Shown here: positions 29,851-39,776 of the stretch, piece by piece
How positions within the stretch are numbered: the stretch's first letter is position 1
Layout of the letters: each line of letters opens with the position of its first letter
DNA from: Symbiodinium natans
Taxonomy: Eukaryota > Sar > Dinophyceae > Suessiales > Symbiodiniaceae
Assembly: GCA_905221605.1 (NCBI GenBank)
Contig: CAJNDS010002262.1
Coordinates: 1 to 64,000 of the forward strand
Length of the DNA: 64,000 nucleotides
Direction: 5' to 3'
Translations under genes and position numbers: made by a program
The notes under the pieces: model-generated
What the model was told of the DNA's origin: nothing
What the model saw: only the letters and a program-made list of their open reading frames with translations
The model's database searches: none

Positions 29851-30604
29851 CACAAACCCCCAAAGCAACGTGCAAGTGCGCCACCATGGCTCGAATGCGA
29901 CGTGGATGTTGTCTTCCTTCACCATCGAAGCCCACATAGTCATAGCGCTCGCCAGTGATGAAGGCTTCCTCCGGAACGTCTGGCCCGGTGCCGGTGCCGG
30001 TGGCGGTGCCGCCGGTGCCGGTGGTGCCGCTGCTGCTGCTGCCGCCGCTGCTGCGGCTGGCGCTGGTGCTGGGTGCTGGCGCTGGTGCTGCTGCTCCTAC
30101 CATGGTAGGGAAGGCCGTCGCTTCCGGATGCGCAAAATGTCCTTTTTCCTGGTTTGCCCCGCCCATCTAGCCGCTTCATTTTCGGACATTTCGGATGTTT
30201 CCGTTCCGCTGACTCAATTTTCGGAGACCGGCCATGGCCATGAGCGCTCTCATTTCCGAGCTGGTTGATTACATGGACGAGGTACATGAAAGTACACGTG
30301 GGCCAGAACCTCCCCCGCAAAAGAACAGAGAGATACATCGACTGCGGCCGAAGGGGCGCCAGCCCTCACCGAAAGCGAACACCCGACACCAACGAATCCA
30401 CAAGCTGGCCAGCGCACGACAAACCATTATGACCCTACAAGAACAGCAGGCTACGTAGACCAAGGCCCAAGAGCAGACATACACGCAGCATGTTACCGTA
30501 GCTATAACTTGGCCATGCAGCATCATGCCTGAGCGTGGACTCACGTAGGCTCTGAAAACCAAACGTGTGCGATTAGGCTGTTCCAAGTTTGAGTGTTGCC
30601 TGGC

Positions 30605-30690
30605 TTCACAAGGAGCAGCAGTAGCAGCAGCAGTAGCAAAAGCAGTAGCAAGAGCAGTAGCAAGAGCAGCAGCAGGAAGTGTATCTACCG
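30605..30690. repeat. (AGCAGT)n repeat
   Basis: About 14 AGCAGT/AGCAAA units, reading Ser/Lys or Cys/Tyr. Not coding on present evidence. Confidence 0.85.
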
Positions 30691-30699
30691 TCGGGCAAA

Positions 30700-30990
30700 A
30701 GTAGTCGCTTGGTCTTTTGAGGGTCTTGAAGAAAAATTACCCGCCGTTGTAGTCGCCCGACTTTTGGAAGGGCTGCCGTCGTGGCCACCGCTCTTGGAAG
30801 TGTACCTACCTACCATCGTGGCTGGTTCTTGGAAGTGTACGTGGCGTCGTGGTCGCCTGGTTTGGAACCTTACATACCGCTATGGGCTCTTGGAAGTGTG
30901 TGTGTGTGGCATCTGGTCGCCTAGTTCTCGGCAGTGTGTGTCATGGTCGCCTCGTTCTGGGGCGTGTAGCCACATCGTCGTCGCCCGGTT
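30700..30990. repeat. Degenerate minisatellite with GTTCTTGGAAGTGT core
   Basis: CTCTTGGAAGTGTACC, GGTTCTTGGAAGTGTACG, GCTCTTGGAAGTGTGT, GTTCTCGGCAGTGTGT and GTTCTGGGGCGTGTAG are interspersed with GTCGTGGTCGCC words. The period is variable, about 45-60 bp. Confidence 0.6.
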
Positions 30991-31032
30991 CTTGTGCTTA
31001 TCGCTATGATCCGCCGGACCTACTGTGGCATC

Positions 31033-31360
31033 TCATTGCAAACAATGCATGTGATATCTCTGAGTGTTTCCCATTCCAATTCCCAGAGAAAAAAAATCCT
31101 GAGCCCACCAATGCAATCCATCAAAGCCAGAGATGCCAGAAGAAAGCGCAGGCTTCTTGCTCGCGGCAGCGAGCTTCGCAGTCGGAACGCTCCAATGCCT
31201 GCAGATGCTTGAAACTGGAGCACATTCATAGCAAATTCGTGGGTTCGGATTCGTCTGGCCCTTTGCAACTTGCGACAAGCAGAGGAAGTTCAAAGCTCCA
31301 GTTGAGGCCTCCTCTTCGGACTGGAAGTGGACGCCCACGGCACCTGCTATGGTGCTCGTC
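31033..31360 (-). CDS. Exon, hypothetical Cys-containing protein
   Basis: About 108 codons: TIAGAVGVHFQSEEEASTGA, CLSQVAKGQTNPNPRICYEC, SSICRHWSVPTAKLAAASKK and SSGISGFDGLHWWAQDFFSL, then a stop. The CYEC and SSICRHW pattern suggests disulphides. No family is recognised. The 3' part may run past a donor. Confidence 0.6.
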
Positions 31361-31489
31361 CCTAAACCCGGGGGGAGGAGGGGGGGTTCTATTGAGGGGC
31401 ACTCATGTCTAGAATCTCCGAGACTTAGCTTTCTCATGGCGCATTCTTTCCGGGCTGCGGACAATCTTCTGTGAGCTCATGAGAGGTAA

Positions 31490-31665
31490 TACATCCCCAA
31501 TGAGCCCAAGCGCTGCAACCCAAGCGGTGGCATTTCAACCCGCACATGCGCGGAAAACGCACGGCCTTTTTGATCGGGGCCCCTGCTCCCCCACCCCTCG
31601 GACCACGCAGCACGAGATGCACATCCAGATCCATTTCATTCCCCCATTTTCGAGACAATTCAATG
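31490..31665 (-). CDS. Possible exon
   Basis: The minus frame reads IELSRKWGNEMDLDVHLVLR and KKAVRFPRMCGLKCHRLGCS, plausible but without clear borders. It lies upstream of 31033-31360 and may belong to the same gene. Confidence 0.4.
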
Positions 31666-31696
31666 GCTGAAGCCAAAAACCTCTAAACCCTAAACT

Positions 31697-31770
31697 TGGG
31701 ATGTTCCCCCTTTTACTAACAGTCCTGAATAGGGATTATAATTTATACTAGGCTCATACAGGAACATCCC
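31697..31770. mobile_element. Family E palindromic element
   Basis: TGGGATGTTCCCCCTTTTAC and CAGGAACATCCCA are inverted ends with CTAACAGTCCTGAATAGGG inside. CCCTAAA units lie directly on both sides. Confidence 0.75.
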
Positions 31771-32069
31771 AACCCTAAACCCTCAACCCTTAGCCCTTTA
31801 CCCTCAACAAATGAGGACAGTAGTCGATGCCGGGAGTTTTCGACATGGAGTCATGGACCCTGCTTAACCCTAGGTGGCAAGCCTATAGAACTTTAAGAAG
31901 GGTCTGCTGCTTGTGAAAGCAAACCTGTCGGGCTTCTACGTCTGCCGTCTTTATCGTCTTTCTTGCCCAAAGAGTCCAGCGCCCGTTAATTAAGGAAGAT
32001 AACTTAAAACATAAAAAGGTTCGCTGTATAGTTCAAGGTATATAACGTATACTCCTAACCGGCGGAGGG

Positions 32070-32164
32070 GCCCACCCCCCCACCCCCCCCACCCCCCCCA
32101 CCCCCCCACCCCCCTCCACCCCCCCCCACCCCCCCCCACCCCCCCCCACCCCCCCCCACCCCCC

Positions 32165-32200
<36 letters not shown>

Positions 32201-32240
32201 ACCCCCCTCCCCACTCCCCCCCACCCCCCACTCTCACCAC
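32070..32240. repeat. Poly-C / (CCCCCCCA)n tract
   Basis: C-runs of 6-8 are broken by single A, plus one uninterrupted run of about 35 C (32164-32200). The complement is a strong candidate for G-quadruplex formation. The long poly-Gly frames are artefacts. Confidence 0.95.
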
Positions 32241-32254
32241 CCCGACTCCCTCCC

Positions 32255-32975
32255 CCTTATTTGCAAACTCAATGCTTGCCTCTAGGTTTCAAAAAAACTC
32301 ATATGCTTTGAAACAAGCTTGCACGGCTTTCAGAAGCGGGGGGTTGGGGGGGGCGCAGCCCCCCCCCATTTGAAAACTCAATGCTTGCATCATGGGTTTC
32401 AAAAAGACTCTTATGCTTTGATGCAAGCTTGCACGGCTTAAAAAAGCGGGGGGGTTGGGGGGGGCGCACCCCCCCCCATTTGCAAACTCAATGCTTGCAT
32501 CATGGGTTCCAACACCGGGGGGGCCATTTGCAAACTTAATGCTTGCATCATGGGTTTCAACAAGACTCATATGCTTTGACGCAAGCTTGCACGGCTTAAA
32601 AAAGCGGGGGGGTTGGGGGGGGCGCAGCCCCCCCCATTTGCAAACTCAATGCTTGCATCATGGGTTTCAACAAGAATCATATGCTTTGACGCAAGCTTGC
32701 ACGGCTCAAAAAAAGCGGGGGGGTTGGGGGGGGCGCAGCCCCCCCCATTTGCAAACTCAATGCTTGCATCATGGGTTTCAACAAGAATCATATGCTTTGA
32801 CGCAAGCTTGCACGGCTCAAAAAAAGCGGGGGGGTTGGGGGGGCGCAGCCCCCCCCATTTGCAAACTCAATGCTTGCATCATGGGTTTCAACAAGACTCA
32901 TATGCTTTGACGCAAGCTTGCACGGCTTAAAAAAGCGGGGGGGTTGGGGGGGCGCAGCCATTTGCAAACTCAATG
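32255..32975. repeat. 112-bp tandem array with G/C hairpin clamp
   Basis: ATTTGCAAACTCAATGCTTG recurs at about 32255, 32368, 32480, 32526 (short unit), 32636, 32747, 32858 and 32960. Each unit also carries CATATGCTTTGACGCAAGC, AAAAAAGCGGGGGGGTTGGG and GGGCGCAGCCCCCCC; the last folds as a perfect G/C hairpin. Frames are open on both strands but are unit artefacts. Confidence 0.9.
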
Positions 32976-33074
32976 CTTGCGCATACTACATATATACACT
33001 CCACGTATTTCTACCAGCTACAGCTACATCGCGGTAAAAAGAATCTTTGCGACTGGGGAGAACAGGGAAATCAA

Positions 33075-33405
33075 AACGAAGTCGGCACCCAAGCCAGGCC
33101 AAGCCGAGCCAAGCCGAGCCAAGCCACGCCGAGCCAAGCCAAGCCAAGCCAGCCAGGCCAAGCCAAGCCGAGCCGAGCCCACCCGAGCCAAGCCAAGCCA
33201 AGGAGCCAAGCCAACGAAAGCCAAGCCGAGCCAAGCCAAGCCAGAGGACAAGCCGAGCCAAGCCAAGCCAAGCCCAGCCGAGCCAAGCCAAGCCAAGCCG
33301 AGCCAAGCCAACCAAAGCCAAGCCAAGCCAGACAAGCCGAGCCAAGCCAGGTCAGAGGACACGCCCAGCCAAGCCAAGCCAAGCCAAGCCAAGCCACACC
33401 TTTGC
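33075..33405. repeat. (AGCCA)n pentamer repeat
   Basis: About 60 units of AGCCA with AGCCG variants. A pentamer cycles all frames, giving long open frames on both strands that I reject as genes. Confidence 0.95.
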
Positions 33406-33488
33406 AAGGGGACAGGGCCGAGCCACACCTTTGCAAAAAAAAAAACCCGGACCCCTCCTAACCCTGAACCCTAAACCCTAAACCCTAA

Positions 33489-33597
33489 ACCGTGGGGTCT
33501 TGGGCTCTCCAGGTGATGGATGCTGAGCACTCGACACCATCCAGCAGGCCTTCCAAAAGCTGCCGCGACGGGCACACCAGCTGCCCCGTGACGATGC
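33489..33597 (-). CDS. Exon of gene M7
   Basis: The minus frame reads IVTGQLVCPSRQLLEGLLDG then VECSASITWRAQDPT. It joins in frame to 33693-33729 when the family B intron is removed. A telomere-type array (33465-33492) follows on the minus strand. Confidence 0.6.
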
Positions 33598-33692
33598 CTT
33601 AGTAGCCCAGTAACCCAAAACCCTAAACCGTTTAGAAGGGAACCTTGAACCAACAAAAAGGGAAAAGGGTACCATCTGGGCTACCAAGATGC
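33598..33692 (-). other. GC-AG intron made of a family B element
   Basis: The 95-nt minus-strand intron begins GCATCTTGGTAGCCCAGAT and ends CTGGGCTACTAAG. GCATC is duplicated at both borders (TTCA|GCATC and AAG|GCATC). Removal gives NVYIPLPFS|IVTGQL in frame. One CCCTAAACC unit lies inside an arm. Confidence 0.7.
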
Positions 33693-33729
33693 TGAAAGGG
33701 AGGGGAATGTAGACGTTGCTGCTGTTCGC
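33693..33729 (-). CDS. 37-nt exon of gene M7
   Basis: After acceptor CATTGCTCAG the minus frame reads ANSSNVYIPLPF. Together with the next exon it makes one continuous frame only if the family B element is spliced out. Confidence 0.5.
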
Positions 33730-33829
33730 CTGAGCAATGGCTCAGTTCTTTCTGGCCTTTTGTCCAGACGAGCGATTCCGGCAAAACTGCTTGCCTAAAC
33801 CCTAAACCCTAAACCCTAAACCCGAAACC

Positions 33830-34680
33830 CCAAACCCTATCCGGTTTGGGGTTTTGAGGTCAATGTCAGATTCAAGAAGCTATCGAGGCGATACGGGTTA
33901 GGGAAAAGATGCAAATGCAGGGGAATCTTTCAAAACTGTCAGGATCTCGGTCTGGAACGCATCTGAACGGACTGAGGTCGTAGCCGAAACATCTGAAGGA
34001 ACACCGCCTTTAAACCTTACACGCCGAAAACCATAAAACCCTGACAGGTCTTATCCCTGTCGCTGGGGTCTGCCCCATCTCTCCGAAGCACATTGACGAA
34101 TGTAGAGGCTTTTGGATTGCAGGTTCGCAACTATAGCTACAACTCTCGCGAGATACAACTATTTTGCAGACCAGCGAAACATGATGTAAACCTGCCTTTG
34201 TCTGCAAAATGCTGGCCTTTCGCGCATCTCGCTCTCTTTCATGTGCATATATATATATATACATACATATACATACGTGCGTGTACGGGGAAGATATCGA
34301 ATCCTGTTGGGACGGTAGACTCACTCTCCGGTTCTATGTTTACAAACGCTCGCAAATCAATACTGCGAAAGGATCTGAAATTGAAATTTGAAGTGAACCT
34401 ATGCTTGTTCTGTTGTTCGAAATGACTAAATGCTCCTGAATACTAACTCCCGCAATAGCCATCGGTCGTGCTTTGCACCCGTCGGTAATGGACAGGGTTC
34501 GGCAGAGGCGTGAACACCAGCAAGAAAGGTATTTGACTGGGAAGGCCGACCTGAAATCTTACACCCTATGGCCATAGACTAGTACGCTATAGCCTTGACA
34601 TATACTATACTCGAATACAGTGTATACTCGGACTATGTCCTCAAGCTCAGGGCTTCGAGCGGAAGCCCCACGTCTGAATC
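33830..34680. other. No confident gene
   Basis: The stretch is single-copy with a (TA)n run at 34248-34275 and a TATACTATACTC cluster at 34595-34635. Open frames at 34010-34425 run through the microsatellite and are not convincing. Confidence 0.35.
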
Positions 34681-34685
34681 ACGAA

Positions 34686-34787
34686 TGGGGGTTTACGATA
34701 GTAAGGGACCCCGAATATAGACCCCCAAATAGTAGGATCCGTATATAATGAGGACCCTAGTAAGCTACCCCCTGATATCGTAAACCC
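34686..34787. mobile_element. Family G palindromic element
   Basis: GGGGGTTTACGATAGTAAGG and CCCCCTGATATCGTAAACCC are inverted termini with AAATAGTAGGATCC inside. The right end runs directly into CCCTAAA units. Confidence 0.75.
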
Positions 34788-34949
34788 TGAACCCTAAACC
34801 CTAAACCCGAAACCCAAAACCCTGCAGCCGAGGGGCTGGAAGGTTTTCGAACATGGTTGGATCCACTGGGAAGTTCGTGCCCCATGCGGGCGGAGCACCT
34901 GGGCAACCAGGTGCTATGCGCAATCACACCGTGACTAGACCCAGGAGTA

Positions 34950-35048
34950 ACCTAGGAATTAACAGGGTGCCCTTTTTGTGTTAAAGGGGCTTATAAGAGA
35001 ACCTACACCCTAGACAGGGGAATAAGGGCCTGTTCTGGGTCCTAGATG
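34950..35048. mobile_element. Diverged family B-like palindromic element
   Basis: CCAGGAGTAACCTAGG and GGGTCCTAG-type ends enclose GGGTGCCCTTTTTGTG and AAGAGAACC words like those in family B. The termini are degraded. Confidence 0.35.
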
Positions 35049-35099
35049 AATATACACTAGCCGCGAGTCGTTTCTTTGAGGAATTCCCTTAAGGTTCCG

Positions 35100-35350
35100 G
35101 GTTCAGGGTCTAAGGTTCAGGGTTGCTACACCCTCCACATGGCGCCCTAGTCGTCATCTCATAGACCCACCGGGGCTTGAGGCTTAGGGCTTGAGGCTGA
35201 GGTTTCAGAGTCGGAGGGCGTGAAGGTTTTTAGGGTTTGAGGTTTTGGGGTTTAAGGTTTAGGGACTCAGAGGAGATGAGGGGGGTGGCATGGTGCGTTC
35301 GGGGGTTGGAGTTTCAGGGTTTAGGGGTTACAGGCTTTGGCTAAGGGCTC
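35100..35350. repeat. Degenerate GGGTTTAGGG-like repeat
   Basis: Scattered GGTTCAGGG, GGCTTGAGG and GTTTAGGG words, with no exon seen. (CATCAT)n follows at 35451-35490. Confidence 0.6.
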
Positions 35351-35824
35351 AGGGTGTATCCCAAAATGACATTTCGCTCCGACGTAGACCGTCCAATCAT
35401 TATTCTGGCACTCATTGGCCGCCCCTGTGGTCATCGGCACTCGTGGCCGTCATCACCATCATCCTCATCATCATCATCATTATCATCATTCAAGCTTTCT
35501 CATAATCATGACAAGTCAGACAAGTTGCATGAGGCTCACTAATTTTGATGGCCACGTTTGCATCACCGGGATCGTGACCACAACAATGCCAGGACCATCA
35601 CAAACACCAAACTATTGAGCCGCAATGAAACCACACAATCCAAATGACCCACAGGCAAATGCAAGTTCAGGCCACGGCAGAAACGGGTGCAAAACGAGCA
35701 GTTCACTGCCAGCGGGTAACAAGAAGAACTACCAGTAGTAGCGCCACCAACGAGTACCTTCGTGCTACAGCTCGTAAGCGCAACCTGGCATCTGGCAAGA
35801 ATAGTGTGGCGCGGCCACTGCAAC

Positions 35825-35970
35825 CATGAAGCAATCGCAAGGGTGAAGCCAAAAGTCCTGAGGCTCTGCGGTACCGGGGTCGTCAAACACCAGCGCCGGC
35901 ACACCCTCTTCGTTCTGCTCCTTCCCGAGCTCGCTGGCCAAATGCACGAACCACATCAATGCAAAGAATC
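35825..35970 (-). CDS. Exon of gene M8
   Basis: The minus frame reads ALMWFVHLASELGKEQNEEG then VPALVFDDPGTAEPQDFWLH and PCDCFM. It is a clear coding stretch. A family D element fills the gap to the upstream exon. Function unknown. Confidence 0.65.
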
Positions 35971-35980
35971 TGTGACAGAC

Positions 35981-36089
35981 TAATATAGGGGTTGGAATAA
36001 TTATGGATAATATTCCCTTATGGTCCCTATGTAATTATACTAGAATAACCCTCAAAACCCTATTCTGCTTCTTCAGGCCCCTATAATAT
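35981..36089. mobile_element. Family D palindromic element between two exons
   Basis: TAATATAGGGGTTGGAATAA and CTGCTTCTTCAGGCCCCTAT are the termini. On the minus strand exons lie on both sides (36095-36377 and 35825-35970) and the gap holds little besides this element. Exact splice borders cannot be fixed; an AGA occurs at both junctions. Confidence 0.7.
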
Positions 36090-36094
36090 CTTCT

Positions 36095-36377
36095 TGACGG
36101 GTGACCTCTAGGACTCTAGGGAGGGAGGGGAGCCCGAGAAGCTTCCGCCCCGCCCGCGTCTCATCCCGTAGCGCGTCCCGACTCATAGACGGGAACCCTT
36201 TGCAAGGTCCCTCTGTCTGACAAGTCTACCAGCTGTCTTCTGATGGCCGCGCAATGGCGAAATCGCATGTGCTATCGACCAATCTCCCGACTCTGGCAAA
36301 ATTTCCGCGTCTTTGTTGGCGATCGCAAGTCCCCTGGCCTGCTCCTCGACCCAAGCAAGGTCGGCTGTCGAACACCT
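36095..36377 (-). CDS. Exon(s) of gene M8
   Basis: After acceptor-like TTTCTCAG (near 36378) the minus frame reads TADLAWVEEQARGLAIANKD, AEILPESGDWSIAHAISPLR and TAGRLVRQRDLAKGSRL, then a stop. A different frame before the family D element reads LPRVLEVTRQED. A frame change or short intron near 36185 is therefore likely. Confidence 0.6.
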
Positions 36378-36489
36378 GAGAAAAATTTTGAAGGTCGTAA
36401 CTACGAAGGTACGTTGTAGTATACGACGATCTCGTATATACCATAATGTAGCTAGATTACAATTAATGTAAATGAAAAATGTTTTGTTT

Positions 36490-36616
36490 ACATACATATG
36501 TATATATATATACATATATTTGATATACATATTTTACCATACATACATACATACAGCATACATACAAACAAACAAACAAACATACATACATACTACATAC
36601 ATACATACAGACATAC

Positions 36617-36647
<31 letters not shown>

Positions 36648-36650
36648 CGG
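36490..36650. repeat. (TA)n, (CATA)n, (CAAA)n microsatellites
   Basis: Mixed TATATA, ACATACAT and AACAAACA blocks, all non-coding. Confidence 0.9.
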
Positions 36651-36784
36651 TTCCCCTCCTCATGTGCCCACACTTTTTCCTCTCAGGTGCCATGGTAGGG
36701 TTTCAGAGGCTTAGGGTTTCGAAGCCTCCTCGGGCAGCACGAAAGCCCTCTACTGTACTAATGTTTCAGGCTCAAAAGAGCGAA

Positions 36785-37262
36785 AACGCTGTACTGTCCC
36801 AAAAAAACAAATCTTTTTAAGCGAAAACAAGTAAAACTGCTGTACTGTCCCAAAAAAACCAAAGTTTGGAGACCTCCAGGCCCTGGAGGAGCCCAACCTC
36901 TCCAAACTTTGGTTTTTTGTTTTTTTTGGGACAGTACAGCATTTTGGCATTTTTTGCTCTAAAAAGATTGGATTTTTTGGGACAGTACAGCACTTTGGAG
37001 GCCTGGGACTGCAAAAATGCCGTACTGTCCCAAAAAAAACAATCTTTTTAAGCCAAAACGAGCAAAAATGCTGCACTGTCCCAAAAAAACCAAAAAAACC
37101 AAAGTTTGGAGACCTCCAGGCCCTGGAGGAGCCCAAGCTCTCCAAACTTTGGTTTTTTTGTTTTTTTGGGACAGTACAGCATTTTTGCATTTTTTGCTCT
37201 AAAAAGATTGTTTTTTTGGGACAGTACGGCATTTTTGCAGTCCCATCCCAAAAACAAATCTT
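36785..37262. repeat. Two tandem large hairpins
   Basis: Two long inverted repeats are centred on CCTCCAGGCCCTGGAGG at about 36881 and 37121, 240 bp apart. Each arm is about 100 bases and contains ACCAAAGTTTGGAGACCTCC, GTACTGTCCCAAAAAAAC and AATCTTTTTAAGC. The two hairpins are near-identical to each other. Open frames on both strands mirror each other and are artefacts. A transcript would fold into very long double-stranded RNA. Confidence 0.9.
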
Positions 37263-37264
37263 TT

Positions 37265-38395
37265 AAGCGGATTCACATTATGTTGTACAGGAGTCCTATT
37301 GGTTCCTTGTCATTTTAGTAAGATTCCTTCTCATTCTAACAGGATTCCTATGAATTATAACCGGTTCTTTTCAATTTGGAAAGGGTTCCTATTCATTTTA
37401 ATAGGCTTCCTATTAACTTTTATCGGTTCCGAAAAATCTTGGCAGGATTCCTATGACTTCAATAGAGGATTCCTATTTGTTTTTATAGGATTCCAATAAA
37501 GTTTCATAGGGTTCCTAATTATTCTAATAAGGCTCCTACTAATGTAACAAGATTCCTATCAATTTTAGGGTCCTTATTCATGTTAATGGGATTCGTATTA
37601 ATTTTAATAGGGATCTCATTCGTTTGAAAGGGATTCGTATTGGTTTAGGCTCATATTCATTTAGTAGGATTCCTATTCATTCTTGTTAAAGGAATCTTAT
37701 TTTCTTCATAGGAGCCCTATTAGTTCCCATTAATCTTCATAAGAATCCTTCTCATTCTAGTAAGATTCCTATGAATTACCATCGCATTCTTTTTTATTTG
37801 TTAAGGTTCATTCTAATAGGCTTCCTATTAGCTGCTATCCGGAAACAATTTGATCGGATTCCTATGAATTCAATGAAAGATTCATACTTATTTTCAGAGG
37901 ATGCCAGTAAAGTTTCATAGGGTTCCTAAATATTTTAATAAGGCTCTGATCGGGTTCCTATTCATGTTAATAGGCTTCCTATTAACTTTTTATACAGTCC
38001 GATCAATTTTTAGGCTCTGATCGGGTTCCTATTCATGTTAATAGGCTTCCGATTAACTTTTTATACAGTCCGATCAATTTTAATAGGGTTCGGATTCCTA
38101 TTTTTCTGTTTATAAGATTCCAATAAGTTTTCATAGTTTGCCTAATTATTTTAATAAGGCTCCTACAAATGTAATATGATTCCTATCAATTTTAAATAGG
38201 ATTCTGTCATTTGAATAGGGTTAATAGAATTAAGGGTTCTCATTCATGTTAAAGGGTTTCCTTTTCATTTTAAAAGGATTCCTATTAAAACAAAATGAAT
38301 CCTTTGAACCCCATTAAGTTTGATAGGAACGCTATTCACATGCATAGGATTTCTATTTAAATTCATAGTTCGCAATCCACAATCTCGAGCAAATT
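37265..38395. repeat. AT-rich satellite of short palindromic units
   Basis: About 45 degenerate units of roughly 24-26 bp are built on AATAGGATTCCTATT, itself near-palindromic. A 69-bp unit (AGGCTCTGATCGGGTTCC to CAGTCCGATCAATTTT) is duplicated in tandem at 37943-38080. Longer blocks recur at roughly 300-415 bp spacing (for example AAAGTTTCATAGGGTTCCTA at 37498 and 37909). No exon is present. Confidence 0.85.
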
Positions 38396-38514
38396 GTTCC
38401 TGGAGTTTTTATGGGAGTCCCTCCCCCCTTTAAAAACCACCGCGCATGGCGGAATGTAGTGTTTTTATCTGGAAACCATACTGAAGCGAGGGCGCATGGG
38501 GGGGGGGGGGGGTA

Positions 38515-38800
38515 GCATATCTATATATATATATATATCTGTTAATACATATTTGTTTCTAGATTTATATACTGTACATAATAAAAGTATAACATACATA
38601 TATATATATATACATATATACATGTATGTGCATATATATATATATGTATATATGTATATATGTATATATGTATATATGTATATGTGTATATGTGTATATA
38701 TGTCTATATGTCTATATGTCTATATGTCTATATGTATGTATATGTATGTATATATGCATGTATTAATATGTATATATGTCTATAAGTATGTGAATACATA
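38515..38800. repeat. (TA)n/(TATG)n microsatellite
   Basis: Variable TATATG, TATGTATA, TGTCTATA blocks follow a run of 17 G (38499-38515). Confidence 0.9.
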
Positions 38801-38937
38801 TGTTTATGGAAATAGAGCCCTCTGAACTGTCTCGGCTTGGGCGCGGGTTCGGGGAGTAATTGACAGAGTTGCTCTCCACACACGCGTACCGTGTGCCACG
38901 GAGCTCGAAGAGGCCCAGCTCCTCTGACAAACAAGAG

Positions 38938-39067
38938 GGGTTTAGGGTTTAGGGTTTAGGGTTTAGGGTTTAGGGTTTAGGGTCTAGGGTCTAGGGTCTA
39001 GGGTTTAGGGTTTACGGTTTAGCGTTTAGGGTTTAGGGTTTAGGGTTTAGGGTTTAGGGTTTAGGGG
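38938..39067. repeat. (TTTAGGG)n array
   Basis: About 18 heptamers with TCTAGGG, TTTACGG and TTTAGCG variants. It abuts exon 39068-39195. Confidence 0.95.
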
Positions 39068-39195
39068 TAAGCCAGGAGCTCTGTCTGCACCAGGCTGCTT
39101 GCTGCAAGCATGCCCCGGGCCTTGTTGATGAAGTCGTGGCCCGACGTCGCAAGCAAGGCTGACTTGCCGGCCCCACATTCAAGGGGCGCGTCACG
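39068..39195 (-). CDS. Exon beside telomere-type array
   Basis: The minus frame reads DAPLECGAGKSALLATSGHD, FINKARGMLAASSLVQTELL and AYP and then enters the TTTAGGG array. Clear coding composition; probably the 3'-most exon of the 39-42.6 kb gene (M9). Confidence 0.65.
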
Positions 39196-39299
39196 CATAT
39201 ACACCCGATCCTGCGGCATCCATGAACCACGCTACTGTTCAAGAACACTTTCTCGTGTTTCCGTTGGGAAATTCCAATGCGCCATGATCATTCAGACAG

Positions 39300-39506
39300 G
39301 CACTGGCTTTTCCCAGGGACTGGGGTACAGGCCTCTGGCGTCACATGTTCGCGCAGGTAGATGATCCCACCGCCCACTGCATCTCTGCCGACCGGGCAGT
39401 ACTGGCCGGCCAAATACCAATCAGAGTGTGACACGTGAACACCTGCAGCATCCGAAGAAACAAGACAGGTTGCTCTCCCACACTTCGCAGAGTGCCAGCT
39501 TAGAGT
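39300..39506 (-). CDS. Cys-rich exon of gene M9
   Basis: The minus frame reads CGRATCLVSSDAAGVHVSHS then DWYLAGQYCPVGRDAVGGGI and YLREHVTPEACTPVPGKSQC. Cys spacing indicates an extracellular domain. A family A element lies directly upstream. Confidence 0.65.
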
Positions 39507-39507
39507 T

Positions 39508-39659
39508 ACTTGGAGGATGAGGGTACACTTATTGATTAACCAATCATAACTGTACTTATCACCCACGTAAAAAGCCCCTTAAGTGGCCTAATATGCTTAT
39601 AATTTGGGTTATTATAAGTACAGTTATAATCGGTTACTCTGTACCCTGATCCTTCGAGT
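39508..39659. mobile_element. Family A palindromic element between two exons
   Basis: ACTTGGAGGATGAGGGTAC and GTACCCTGATCCTTCGAGT are inverted termini; the interior matches the copies at 16945 and 50618. Minus-strand exons lie on both sides. TACT-like borders recur at both ends, and splice sites are not canonical. Confidence 0.75.
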
Positions 39660-39776
39660 ACCCTTCAGACGAGCTGCACGTGCCCTCGTCCGTACAATTG
39701 GTGATCTTGGCCATGACGGTCGCCGGGCTCCCATCGGCGCGAACATCATACCTGCTGGGGGCCTTCCTTAAGTGCT
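39660..39776 (-). CDS. Exon of gene M9
   Basis: The minus frame reads HLRKAPSRYDVRADGSPATV then MAKITNCTDEGTCSSSEGY up to the family A element. NCTDEGTC looks like part of a small disulphide loop. Confidence 0.65.

Noticed and set aside
32255-32975. CRISPR-like array
   Set aside because: Repeat units are directly adjacent and near-identical across their whole 112 bp, with no unique spacers; the context is eukaryotic.
32944-33481. Lys/Pro/Ser/Gln-rich and Leu/Gly/Trp-rich proteins
   Set aside because: Pentamer AGCCA keeps all frames open; six mutually overlapping frames cannot all be genes.
36750-37318. Lys/Pro/Cys-rich frames of up to 160 codons on both strands
   Set aside because: They are mirror images produced by the two tandem hairpins and follow repeat symmetry rather than coding constraint.
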